A stretch of 64,000 nucleotides of DNA from Faecalicatena sp. Marseille-Q4148 (GTDB taxonomy: Bacteria > Bacillota > Clostridia > Lachnospirales > Lachnospiraceae), in the NCBI GenBank assembly GCA_018228665.1, contig CP073692.1, positions 2,554,046 through 2,618,045 of the forward strand, given 5' to 3'. The translations under genes and the position numbers were made by a program. Position 1 is the first letter of the stretch. Each line of letters begins with the position of its first letter. Of the stretch, positions 18,655 through 27,105 are shown piece after piece. The notes below the pieces were generated by a model. The model searched no databases and was not told the origin of the DNA. It worked only from the letters and a program-made list of their open reading frames with translations.

Positions 18655-19653
18655 ATGGGATATTTATTAGAAGTTGATGATTTACATACATTTTTTAAGA
18701 CGAAAAAAGGAATTGTAAAAGCAGTAAATGGCGTGTCCTATGCGGTAGAGGCCGGTAAGACACTGGGAATTGTAGGAGAATCCGGAAGCGGCAAGAGCGT
18801 GTCGGCTATGAGTATTCTGAAGCTTTTGGACGGTAACGGTTATATTGACAGCGGTAAGATTACTTTTAAGGGACGTGACCTTGCAGAGTGTACCATGAAT
18901 GATATGTATCAGATTCGTGGAAATGAGATCTCTGTTATTTTCCAGGAGCCGATGACGAGTTTGAATCCGGTTTATACGATTGAGAAACAGTTAAATGAAG
19001 TTTACCTGACACATCAGAAGATTTCTAAGCAGGAGGCAAGCAAAAAATCGCTTGAGATGCTGAAGTCTGTTAAAATTCCAAATGCAGAATCTATTATGAA
19101 GCAGTATCCGCATCAGCTCTCCGGAGGAATGCGCCAGCGTGTCATGATTGCTATGGCGCTTGCGTGTGAGCCAAGTCTTCTGATTGCAGACGAGCCGACA
19201 ACGGCTCTGGATGTGACAATCCAGGCTCAGATCCTTCATCTGATGAATGAGCTGAAGCGTGAGAAAGGAACTTCCATCCTCTTTATTACGCATGATCTTG
19301 GCGTTATTAATGAGATGGCAGATGATGTGGCTGTTATGTACTGCGGACAGGTAGTAGAGATGTGTCCGGCACATGCAATTTTTGCGAGAGACAATGCATA
19401 CTCCCATCCGTATACGGAAGGGCTGATGACATCTATCCCGCGTCTGGATACACCGGTTGGAACAAGACTGGATGCAATTCCGGGAGCAGTTCCGCATCCG
19501 CTTGATCTTCCGAAAGGCTGTAAGTTTGCGCCGCGGTGCAAATATGCAACTCAGAAATGCTTAGAAGAAGAACCAAAGCTGGAGCAGGTGGAAGGCGATC
19601 ACGTCGTACGCTGCTTCTATCCAGAGAAGGAGGCGCGTCATGCAAAACAATAG
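18655..19653 (+). CDS. oppD: Oligopeptide ABC transporter ATPase OppD
   Basis: 332 residues, normal length. Walker [10 protein letters not shown]-loop [11 protein letters not shown], signature [15 protein letters not shown], Walker [13 protein letters not shown] and the switch His in ITHDLGV are all present. The C-terminal OppD extension has spaced cysteines ([15 protein letters not shown]...VRCFYP) of the kind that bind an iron-sulfur cluster in some DppD-like proteins. It drives peptide import together with OppF on the inner face of the membrane. It starts 8 bp after oppC and overlaps oppF by 14 bp. Unlike OppC and OppF it has no insertion. Confidence 0.95.
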   Translation: MGYLLEVDDLHTFFKTKKGIVKAVNGVSYAVEAGKTLGIVGESGSGKSVSAMSILKLLDGNGYIDSGKITFKGRDLAECTMNDMYQIRGNEISVIFQEPMTSLNPVYTIEKQLNEVYLTHQKISKQEASKKSLEMLKSVKIPNAESIMKQYPHQLSGGMRQRVMIAMALACEPSLLIADEPTTALDVTIQAQILHLMNELKREKGTSILFITHDLGVINEMADDVAVMYCGQVVEMCPAHAIFARDNAYSHPYTEGLMTSIPRLDTPVGTRLDAIPGAVPHPLDLPKGCKFAPRCKYATQKCLEEEPKLEQVEGDHVVRCFYPEKEARHAKQ

Positions 19654-21115
19654 TCAGGACAAAAAAGTGCTTCTGAAGATCACAGACCTGAAACAGTGGT
19701 TCCCGATCAAGAAGACGAAATTATTCCAGAAGGAACAGCTCTATGTTCGTGCCAATGACGGAATTACCCTTGATATTTATGAAGGGGAAACCGTTGGTCT
19801 TGTAGGAGAGTCCGGCTGCGGCAAATCTACATTTGGAAGAACATTACTTCAGATCTATCCGCAGACAGAAGGAAAGACGATGTACTACGGGCGTTCCCTG
19901 ACAGAAATGGCTCCGGATTATGTAAGCGAAACGGTAAAAAATATCGGAGCAAGGAAGAAAAAGATCAATGAGCTGGAACAGAAGGTAGAGACACTTCAGG
20001 CAGAATATGAGAAGATGCCGGATGGGGCTGAGAAATTCCGCAAACAGGAAGCGTGTGAAAATATCCGAAAAGAATGCAATAGAGAATTTCTGAATGTAGT
20101 GCAGATCATTGGAGGATTCTACGCGCTGGATACGATGCAGGAAGCAGAACCGCTGATTCTGAACAAATTCAAGATTGCAAAAGAACTCAGAGATCTGAGA
20201 GAAGAAGATAAAACAGAGGGAAAAGATAAAAGTAAAGAAATCAAAGTCAAAGAAAAGGAATTAAGCGATGCAGAGGAGAAGCTAAACGCGCTCAGAAGTA
20301 AGCACAGTTCTGAGAAGGCATTTCAGGAATACGAAGACTTCCGGGATGAGGGCGTTGATCTTGCAAGACTGAAAACAAAAGAAATGCGTATTCTGAGAAA
20401 AGATATGCAGATGATTTTCCAGGATCCGTATTCCTCTCTGAATCCGAGAATGACAGTCGGACAGATCATCGGAGAAGGTCTTCTGGCACATGGATTTTTT
20501 ACAAAAAATGATGAGAAGATGCAGGATTATGTCATGAATATTATGGAAGAATGTGGTTTGGCGCCGTACATGATTCACAGATATCCGCATCAGTTCTCAG
20601 GAGGGCAGAGACAGCGTATCGGTATTGCCCGCGCCCTTGCGCTGAAACCACGCTTTGTTGTCTGTGATGAGGCAGTATCTGCGCTTGACGTATCGATTCA
20701 GTCACAGATTGTCAACCTGTTAAAAGATCTTGGCGAGAAAGATAATCTAGCCTATCTCTTTATTTCTCACGGACTGAGCGTTGTCAAATATATCAGCGAC
20801 AGAATTGGTGTTATGTATCTTGGAAATATTGTAGAGCTTGCATCTTCACAGGGAATGTTTGACCATCCGATGCATCCGTACACAGAGGCGCTTCTGTCAG
20901 CGATCCCGACAACAGATCCGGACCATAAGAAAGAAATTGTGCCGCTTGAGGGAGATATCCCTAGCCCGGTGCATCCGCCGGAGGGCTGTAAGTTCCATAC
21001 AAGATGTAAATATTGCCAGGAAATCTGCAAACATGTGACACCGGAACTCAGGGAACTGGAACCGAATCATTTTGTTGCATGTCATTTCCCGCTGGAAAAG
21101 AAAGAACAGGAATAA
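19640..21115 (+). CDS. oppF: OppF-type ATPase with a large coiled-coil-like insertion
   Basis: 491 residues against about 320 for usual OppF. Walker A GESGCGKST is at 56-64, but the Q-loop glutamine (IFQDPYSSLNP) comes only at about 261, roughly 150 residues later than normal. The insert (about 92-245) is highly charged and predicted helical (KKKINELEQKVETLQAEYEK; KELRDLREEDKTEGKDKSKE), with a short hydrophobic island FLNVVQIIGGFYALD in the middle. Signature FSGGQRQRIGIARAL and Walker B VVCDEAVSALD are intact. The switch region reads ISHGLSVV, with Gly where Asp is usual after His. Four or more C-terminal cysteines resemble OppD. ATPase activity looks possible. The insert's function is unknown. 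Confidence 0.92.
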   Translation: MQNNSQDKKVLLKITDLKQWFPIKKTKLFQKEQLYVRANDGITLDIYEGETVGLVGESGCGKSTFGRTLLQIYPQTEGKTMYYGRSLTEMAPDYVSETVKNIGARKKKINELEQKVETLQAEYEKMPDGAEKFRKQEACENIRKECNREFLNVVQIIGGFYALDTMQEAEPLILNKFKIAKELRDLREEDKTEGKDKSKEIKVKEKELSDAEEKLNALRSKHSSEKAFQEYEDFRDEGVDLARLKTKEMRILRKDMQMIFQDPYSSLNPRMTVGQIIGEGLLAHGFFTKNDEKMQDYVMNIMEECGLAPYMIHRYPHQFSGGQRQRIGIARALALKPRFVVCDEAVSALDVSIQSQIVNLLKDLGEKDNLAYLFISHGLSVVKYISDRIGVMYLGNIVELASSQGMFDHPMHPYTEALLSAIPTTDPDHKKEIVPLEGDIPSPVHPPEGCKFHTRCKYCQEICKHVTPELRELEPNHFVACHFPLEKKEQE

Positions 21116-21136
21116 ATTCAGGAAAGGAAGAGTACA

Positions 21137-21346
21137 ATGTTATTTTTTGGAAAGAACAGTAAGAGAGCAAGAATGTTAGAAGATGCGGATGAGAAGTTTA
21201 ACCGCTTCAAAGAAGAAATCCAGGATGTCCCGCTGGAGAAGAATGATTATCTGGCGATGGTATTGGGAGCATTCTGGGCGCTCTGGCCGGTGCTTGCAAT
21301 TGTAGCCGGTGTGATTTTCGTTGTTGCACTCTTCTTTTTCCGCTAA
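21137..21346 (+). CDS. Small single-pass membrane protein of the opp operon
   Basis: 69 residues. The charged N-terminal half (KRARMLEDADEKFNRFKEEI) is followed by one long hydrophobic segment (LAMVLGAFWALWPVLAIVAGVIFVVALFFF, about 39-68). This predicts a C-terminal membrane anchor with a cytoplasmic helix. A Shine-Dalgarno (GGAAAGGAAG) precedes the ATG. It lies 21 bp after oppF and 15 bp before the peptidase gene, so it is clearly co-transcribed. I recognise no family. It could be an accessory or regulatory subunit of the modified transporter. Confidence 0.7.
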   Translation: MLFFGKNSKRARMLEDADEKFNRFKEEIQDVPLEKNDYLAMVLGAFWALWPVLAIVAGVIFVVALFFFR

Positions 21347-21361
21347 TGGAGGGTATAGGAT

Positions 21362-23050
21362 ATGAAATTCAGTGAGTTTGAATACAAAAGAATTGATCTG
21401 GAAGAGACAAAGAAAAAAATTGGAGAGATTACAGAAGCTGTGAAAAATGCATCCAGTGCAGACGCACAGATTGAAGAAATCTACAGAATGAATGATGTGA
21501 TGAAAGAAATTTCCACAGCAGATTCTCTTGTGTATATCCGTTATACAATCAATACAAAAGATGAGTTCTATGCAAAAGAACGTGAATATAATGATCATAT
21601 TTCCCCGATGCTGGAAGAGGAATTTCAAAAGTATAATCAGGCGCTTCTGGAATCTCCGTTCCGCAGCGAGCTGGAAGAAAAACTTGGAAAAGTTATGTTT
21701 CTGAATCTGGAACTTGCGATGAAAGGTTTCTCACCGGAAATTACAGAATTACTTCAGGAAGAGAGTACATTACAGACACAGTATCAGTCACTTCTTGCAG
21801 GTGCACAGATTGAATTCCGGGGAGGAACATACAATTTGTCACAGTTGGGACCATTCATGCAGAGTCAGGACAGAGAAGTTCGTAAGGCTGCATATGAGGC
21901 ATCCGGAAGCTTTTTTGATGAACATCAGGAAGAGTTAGATGAAATCTTTGATAAACTTGTAAAGAACCGTACAGAGCAGGCGCATCGTCTTGGTATGAAG
22001 AACTTTGTAGAACTCGGCTATGTGCGCCGTCAGAGAAACTGCTACGCACCGGAAGCAATCGCTTCTTTCCGTGAGCAGGTAGTAAGAGATCTTGTTCCGA
22101 TCGTATGTGAGATTAAGAAGAATCAGGCAGAGCGAATCGGCGTAGAAGATTTAAAAATCTATGATGATTCTTTCCGGTTCCCGGATGGCAATGCGACACC
22201 GCAGGGAACATACGATGAGATCATGGAAGCCGGACGCAGAATGTATACGGAAATGTCACCGGAAACAGCAGATTTTATTAAGATGATGTTCGACAAAGAG
22301 CTGTTTGATGTTGTGGCAAAACCGGGCAAGGCAACCGGCGGATACTGCTGTGATATTCCGGGCTACGGATGTCCGTTTATCTTCTCAAACTTCAATGGAA
22401 CAGCCGGTGATGTGGATGTTCTGACACATGAAGCAGGACATGCATTTGCGGCATATATGGCAGAAAAGAATATTAAGCTTCTGGATCTGCATCTTCCGTC
22501 TATGGAAGCGGCTGAGACACATTCCATGTCAATGGAATTCTTTGCAACACCGTGGTATGAACTTTTCTTCAAACATCAGACAAAGAAGTATGAATTATCT
22601 CATCTGGAAGGTACGTTAGACTTTATTCCGTATGGCTGTCTTGTAGATCATTTCCAGGAAGTAGTATATGAGCATCCGGAAATGACACCGCAGGAGAGAA
22701 ATGAAGCATGGTTAAAATTGGAGAAAATGTATCGTCCGTATCTGGATCTGGAGAATATGCCGTTCTATGGAAGAGGAGCCGGATGGCAGAGACAGAATCA
22801 TATCTATGCAACACCGTTCTACTACATTGATTACTGTCTGGCTCAGACGGTTGCACTTCAGTTCTGGCTTGAAATCGAGAAAGACTGGAAACAGGCATGG
22901 GAAAAATACAAAATGTTTGTAAAACGCGGCGGAACAGATACTTTCCTCGGATTAGTAGAGGGAGCAGGACTTGCATCACCGGTGGAAGACGGATGTATTC
23001 GTGAAATTGCAGGACATGCAAGTGGATGGCTGAAAGAACACAAATTATAA
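21362..23050 (+). CDS. pepF: M3-family oligoendopeptidase (PepF-like)
   Basis: 562 residues. A thimet-oligopeptidase-like zinc metallopeptidase with HEAGH (His356, Glu357, His360) in LTHEAGHAFAAYMAEKNI and a downstream Glu in PSMEAAETHSMSMEF as the third ligand. No signal peptide is present. It should cleave short peptides in the cytoplasm after import by Opp, and it is the last gene of that operon. PepF proteins are usually about 600 residues, and this one fits the shorter M3 oligoendopeptidase subgroup. A terminator follows within 25 bp. Confidence 0.93.
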   Translation: MKFSEFEYKRIDLEETKKKIGEITEAVKNASSADAQIEEIYRMNDVMKEISTADSLVYIRYTINTKDEFYAKEREYNDHISPMLEEEFQKYNQALLESPFRSELEEKLGKVMFLNLELAMKGFSPEITELLQEESTLQTQYQSLLAGAQIEFRGGTYNLSQLGPFMQSQDREVRKAAYEASGSFFDEHQEELDEIFDKLVKNRTEQAHRLGMKNFVELGYVRRQRNCYAPEAIASFREQVVRDLVPIVCEIKKNQAERIGVEDLKIYDDSFRFPDGNATPQGTYDEIMEAGRRMYTEMSPETADFIKMMFDKELFDVVAKPGKATGGYCCDIPGYGCPFIFSNFNGTAGDVDVLTHEAGHAFAAYMAEKNIKLLDLHLPSMEAAETHSMSMEFFATPWYELFFKHQTKKYELSHLEGTLDFIPYGCLVDHFQEVVYEHPEMTPQERNEAWLKLEKMYRPYLDLENMPFYGRGAGWQRQNHIYATPFYYIDYCLAQTVALQFWLEIEKDWKQAWEKYKMFVKRGGTDTFLGLVEGAGLASPVEDGCIREIAGHASGWLKEHKL

Positions 23051-23070
23051 AAGAAATAAAAGAAAAAGAG

Positions 23071-23112
23071 AAATCCGCTCCGGATGGCTAAAGCCATTCG
23101 GGGCGGATTTTA
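23071..23112. terminator. Bidirectional terminator between pepF and the RluA-type gene
   Basis: AAATCCGC...GCGGATTT, with an inner stem around GGCTAAAGCC, is flanked by A/T-runs on both sides. It lies between convergent genes and overlaps the last codons of the minus-strand gene. Confidence 0.75.
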
Positions 23113-23777
23113 AATTCCATAGGTTTTCCGGTACCCGGGTGCCGAAAAGCAAGATGATATGCACAGAGAGCCGGGAAACGAAAGGAAGAGGATGAAGTTC
23201 CTCTGTCGGAAGTAATGTCTGTTCCGACTCCGTATTTGCGGTCTCCAACGATAGGATGTCCGGCAGCGGAAGTCTGCACGCGAATCTGATGATGCCGTCC
23301 TGTTTCCAGATGAATAGAGACAAGTGTGCAATTCTTGCGCTGTTCAAGGATCTCATAGTGAAGGATAGATTTCTTAGCGCCGGGCTCTGAAGCGGAAACA
23401 ACTCTTGACGTGTTGGTTTTTCCGTCTTTGATCAGATAATTGGTAAGTGTTCCGCCGGAGCCGTTGTCCGGAGCAAATTGACCTGACAGAAGCGCCAGAT
23501 AATCTTTGGAAAAATCATCTCTTTGAAGCTGGGCTGACAGCGCGGAAGCAGCTTTTTGCGTTTTTGCAAATACAAGCAGCCCTTCTACCGGCTGATCAAG
23601 CCGATGGATTACTGCCAGATAAGGTGGTTTTCGCACACCGGATGTCCGGCAGATTTCATTTTTTAATATACTGACAAGATCCGGGCTGGAAGCGCGGGCT
23701 GTCTGAGTAGGGATCCCGGCCGGCTTGCGGCAGACCAGGATCTGATTATCTTCGTACAGAATTTCAGGCTGTTTCAT
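23088..23777 (-). CDS. RluA-family pseudouridine synthase
   Basis: 229 residues. It isomerises uridine to pseudouridine in rRNA or tRNA. The RluA signature HRLDQPVEGLLVFAKT holds the catalytic Asp61. GRHHQIRVQTSAAGHPIVGDRKYG is also typical. There is no N-terminal S4 RNA-binding domain, so the protein is a short single-domain form. The target uridine cannot be told from the sequence. It starts 5 bp after rfbB on the same strand and so ends the rfbA-rfbB-rluA transcript. Confidence 0.92.
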   Translation of the reverse strand: MKQPEILYEDNQILVCRKPAGIPTQTARASSPDLVSILKNEICRTSGVRKPPYLAVIHRLDQPVEGLLVFAKTQKAASALSAQLQRDDFSKDYLALLSGQFAPDNGSGGTLTNYLIKDGKTNTSRVVSASEPGAKKSILHYEILEQRKNCTLVSIHLETGRHHQIRVQTSAAGHPIVGDRKYGVGTDITSDRGTSSSSFRFPALCAYHLAFRHPGTGKPMEFKIRPEWL

Positions 23778-23782
23778 AAAAT

Positions 23783-24802
23783 CTATCTGTTTCCGTACAT
23801 TTCTTCATAATAGTTCTGGTATTCTCCGGAAATAATTGTTTCCCACCATTCTTTGTTGTCCAGATACCACTGAATTGTTTTCTGAATACCATCTTCGAAT
23901 TTTGTTTCCGGAAGCCATCCGAGTTCGTTATGGATCTTTGTCGGATCGATAGCATAACGCATATCATGACCTTTACGGTCTGTTACATATGTGATCAGGC
24001 TTTCCGGTTTGCCGAGGGCTTTGCAGATAATCTTAACGATATCGATATTTTTCATTTCGTTGTGTCCGCCTACATTGTAGACTTCGCCAACACGTCCTTT
24101 GTGAATGATAAGGTCGATTGCTTTACAATGGTCTTCTACATAGAGCCAGTCACGCACGTTAAGACCTTCGCCGTAAACCGGAAGCGGTTTGTCGTTCAAT
24201 GCATTAGCGATCATAAGCGGAATAAGCTTTTCCGGGAAGTGATACGGTCCGTAGTTATTAGAACAACGGGAAATTGTTACAGGCAGTCCGTATGTTCTGT
24301 AGTAAGCAAGCACAAGTAAATCTGCAGCAGCCTTTGAAGAACTGTAAGGAGAACTTGTGTGGATCGGTGTCTCCTCTGTGAAGAACAGGTCCGGGCGGTC
24401 CAGCGGAAGATCTCCGTAAACTTCATCGGTACTTACCTGGTGATATCTCTGGATACCGTATTTGCGGCATGCATCCATGAGAACAGAAGTTCCGATAATA
24501 TTTGTATCAAGGAATACCTGTGGATTCTCGATGGAACGGTCTACATGACTTTCAGCTGCAAAGTTTACAACCATGTCAGGATGTTCTTCTTCAAATAATT
24601 TATATACAGCTTCACGGTCTGTAATGCTTTCTTTTACAAAACGGAAATTCGGATTGTCCATTACCGGAGCCAGCGTAGACAAATTACCTGCATAAGTCAG
24701 GCAGTCAAGGCAAATAATGCGGTAATCCGGGTATTTGTTTAACATATGGAAAATGAAGTTGCTTCCGATAAATCCGGCTCCGCCGGTTACAATAATATTC
24801 AT
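23783..24802 (-). CDS. rfbB: dTDP-glucose 4,6-dehydratase
   Basis: 339 residues, standard length. Short-chain dehydrogenase fold with the NAD-binding VTGGAGFIGSNF at the N-terminus and the catalytic YSSSKAAAD (Tyr-x-x-x-Lys). STDEVYGDL is also diagnostic. It converts dTDP-glucose to dTDP-4-keto-6-deoxyglucose. It follows rfbA (45 bp gap). The later steps to dTDP-rhamnose (rfbC, rfbD) are not in this window, so the end product is not certain. Confidence 0.96.
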   Translation of the reverse strand: MNIIVTGGAGFIGSNFIFHMLNKYPDYRIICLDCLTYAGNLSTLAPVMDNPNFRFVKESITDREAVYKLFEEEHPDMVVNFAAESHVDRSIENPQVFLDTNIIGTSVLMDACRKYGIQRYHQVSTDEVYGDLPLDRPDLFFTEETPIHTSSPYSSSKAAADLLVLAYYRTYGLPVTISRCSNNYGPYHFPEKLIPLMIANALNDKPLPVYGEGLNVRDWLYVEDHCKAIDLIIHKGRVGEVYNVGGHNEMKNIDIVKIICKALGKPESLITYVTDRKGHDMRYAIDPTKIHNELGWLPETKFEDGIQKTIQWYLDNKEWWETIISGEYQNYYEEMYGNR

Positions 24803-24847
24803 AGGTAATATTCTCCTTCTTTAAAATAAAAATATAGTTTTTCAATA

Positions 24848-25744
24848 CTAGCGCAGTACGTCAAGATATTTTTCGTTCAGTACGTCCATCAAATACTCTC
24901 CGTACTGATTTTTCTTCAGTACTTCGTAAACTTTTAATACGTCTTCTTTAGAAATCCAGCCATTTAAGTAGGCAATTTCTTCCAGACAGGCAATCTTTCT
25001 GTGCTGATGTGTTTCTACTGTTTTAACGAAATTAGTAGCATCTACAAGACTTTCGTGTGTGCCTGTATCAAGCCATGTGAAGCCCTGACCGAGAAGTTCT
25101 ACGTTCAGAGTTCCGTTTTCAAGATAAATGCGGTTCAGATCAGTGATTTCCAATTCGCCGCGGGCGCTCGGTTTTAAGTTCTTTGCATATTCTACGACTT
25201 TATTATCATAGAAATAAAGACCTGTTACACAGTAGTTGCTCTTCGGCACTGCAGGCTTCTCTTCGATAGAAATTGCCTTACCGTTTTTGTCAAATTCTAC
25301 GATACCAAAACGCTCCGGATCGTCTACATAGTAACCAAATACAGTGGCGCCTTTGCCGTTTTCAGCATTTTCTACAGCTGCTTTCAGGCGTTTCTTCAGA
25401 CCGTGTCCGGCGAAGATGTTATCGCCAAGTACCATTGCCACAGTGTCATTTCCAATGAATTCTTCTCCGATGATAAATGCCTGTGCAAGTCCGTCAGGGC
25501 TTTCCTGTACGGCATAAGTCAGTTCTACACCAAACTGATGTCCATCTCCGAGCAGTTCCTGGAAACGAGGAGTATCCTGAGGTGTGGAGATGATCAGGAT
25601 CTCACGGATGCCTGCGTTCATCAGAACAGACATTGGATAGTAAATCATTGGTTTATCATAAATTGGCAGTAATTGTTTCGATGTTACCATAGTCAACGGG
25701 TAGAGACGTGTTCCGGATCCACCGGCTAAAATAATTCCTTTCAT
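24848..25744 (-). CDS. rfbA: Glucose-1-phosphate thymidylyltransferase
   Basis: 298 residues. It makes dTDP-glucose from dTTP and glucose-1-phosphate, the first step of dTDP-deoxysugar synthesis for surface polysaccharides. The nucleotide-binding loop [28 protein letters not shown] and [10 protein letters not shown] are all diagnostic. GAAAGGAGCG lies just upstream of the ATG. Its promoter (25800-25830) has an over-long 19-bp spacer with a dyad, suggesting control by a MerR-type activator such as the one encoded just upstream. Confidence 0.97.
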   Translation of the reverse strand: MKGIILAGGSGTRLYPLTMVTSKQLLPIYDKPMIYYPMSVLMNAGIREILIISTPQDTPRFQELLGDGHQFGVELTYAVQESPDGLAQAFIIGEEFIGNDTVAMVLGDNIFAGHGLKKRLKAAVENAENGKGATVFGYYVDDPERFGIVEFDKNGKAISIEEKPAVPKSNYCVTGLYFYDNKVVEYAKNLKPSARGELEITDLNRIYLENGTLNVELLGQGFTWLDTGTHESLVDATNFVKTVETHQHRKIACLEEIAYLNGWISKEDVLKVYEVLKKNQYGEYLMDVLNEKYLDVLR

Positions 25745-25799
25745 ATGAAATCGCTCCTTTCAGTTGCTTCTGATCGTTACTAGTTTCTTTGATGGTTAC

Positions 25800-25830
25800 A
25801 TTCTAAAAGGTGACGTAAGGTTACTTTCAA
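25800..25830 (-). promoter_or_regulatory. rfbA promoter with MerR-type 19-bp spacer and dyad
   Basis: On the minus strand TTGAAA (25825-25830) and TAGAAT (25800-25805), both 5/6 matches, are separated by exactly 19 bp. The spacer contains the imperfect palindrome GTAACCTTACGTCAC (25810-25824; 11 of 15 positions symmetric). MerR-family activators bind such dyads in 19-20 bp spacers and untwist the DNA. Confidence 0.55.
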
Positions 25831-25899
25831 GCACTTTTATGGATTTGTTGTATTTTTGTGAAAAACCTACAAAGAAAATCGGGTAGAATTTGGAGCTGA

Positions 25900-27081
25900 T
25901 TAAGATTTTTCACAGAGAAAGATCCCGGCGTCTTTGGTAATGTGGAATCCTTTTGCTGTTTTTTTACGGACGTATGTGCAGAACTCTTTGTAGCGGTCTA
26001 ACAGATATTGATTCTGATTGCCATGACAGGATAAGATATAGGAAATCAGAGGTTCCGCATCCGGGACTTCCAGTGCATCTTCGTAGGGAAGCCAGACAAC
26101 CGTATGAAAAGATTTACGAAGAAGCGCCATTCCATTTTCTTTTCCGAATTTTTCGTCCAGTTTTCCGGCAGCCAGAATGATTCTGTCATCAAATCCACTG
26201 GCAAGTTCACTAACCTCTTTCATATGATCAGCGCCATAGGTGCTTGCTAAAAGCCGTCCGCCGGGTTTTAGGACGCGGCAGATTTCCTGACAGGCTTTCG
26301 AGACATTTTCGCAGTAGAAAAGCACATGGTTTGCGATAACGATATCGAAAGTTTCCGCTTCATAAGGAATCTGCTGGCAGTCAAAGGAACGGAAAGAGAA
26401 GCGAAGATCGTCAGAACCGATATTTCTGCGGGCATCACGCAGCATACCAACAGAAATATCAGACAAAGTGATACGGATATCGGCAGGAATCCGTTCCAGA
26501 TTCTGATGCCACATAGAGCCGTCGCCACAGCCAATCTCCAGTACGCGCAGACCGTCTTTCAACTGAAGCTGTTCGAAAATCCATGGAAACCAGCCTTGAG
26601 GATTTCGAGAGTAAAGACTGTGCAGGTTGATTCGGGTGGAAATGTTCGACGCGTCCTGATATTGGTTTTTTAACGTTTTTTCCATTCCGGTCAAATGGAT
26701 CAGATCCAGCATCTGTGTCCAGTCAATGACTTTTTCAGAGCGAATCGCATCGGCGGTATCCTGAATGGCTTTTTCTACAAGCTGCATCTGCTCAATCCGG
26801 TCGCGAACTAATTTCAACTGGATATTGAGAGAATCCAGAAGGAAATGGTAGTCAGAATCATTGATTGTCAGTTCCCGGATATCTTCCAGAGAAAAACCGA
26901 GAAATTTAAAGAGGAGTATCTGCTGAAGTCTTGCGAAATCTTCATCTGAATAAAACCGTGCGCCGGATTCACTCACAAAAGATGGTTTTAAAATGTTCTG
27001 TTTATCATAATATCGTATCGTACGCAATGTGACATGGGCCATGCGGGCAAATTCGCCAGAAGAATAGAAACCGTTTTTCAT
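25900..27081 (-). CDS. MerR-family regulator fused to a SAM-dependent methyltransferase
   Basis: 393 residues. The N-terminus (1-70) is a MerR winged helix: SGEFARMAHVTLRTIRYYDK, then LQQILLFKFLGFSLEDIREL. A helical linker follows (about 75-120). The C-terminal half is a class I methyltransferase with motif I LRVLEIGCGDGSMW (about 175-190) and FDIVIANHVLFYC. The methyltransferase may serve as the sensory or effector domain. The gene lies 24 bp after the recombinase gene on the same strand and just upstream of rfbA, whose promoter looks MerR-controlled. The methylated substrate is unknown. Confidence 0.88.
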   Translation of the reverse strand: MKNGFYSSGEFARMAHVTLRTIRYYDKQNILKPSFVSESGARFYSDEDFARLQQILLFKFLGFSLEDIRELTINDSDYHFLLDSLNIQLKLVRDRIEQMQLVEKAIQDTADAIRSEKVIDWTQMLDLIHLTGMEKTLKNQYQDASNISTRINLHSLYSRNPQGWFPWIFEQLQLKDGLRVLEIGCGDGSMWHQNLERIPADIRITLSDISVGMLRDARRNIGSDDLRFSFRSFDCQQIPYEAETFDIVIANHVLFYCENVSKACQEICRVLKPGGRLLASTYGADHMKEVSELASGFDDRIILAAGKLDEKFGKENGMALLRKSFHTVVWLPYEDALEVPDAEPLISYILSCHGNQNQYLLDRYKEFCTYVRKKTAKGFHITKDAGIFLCEKS

Positions 27082-27105
27082 ATATTTTTACGTCCTTTCA
27101 TAATC

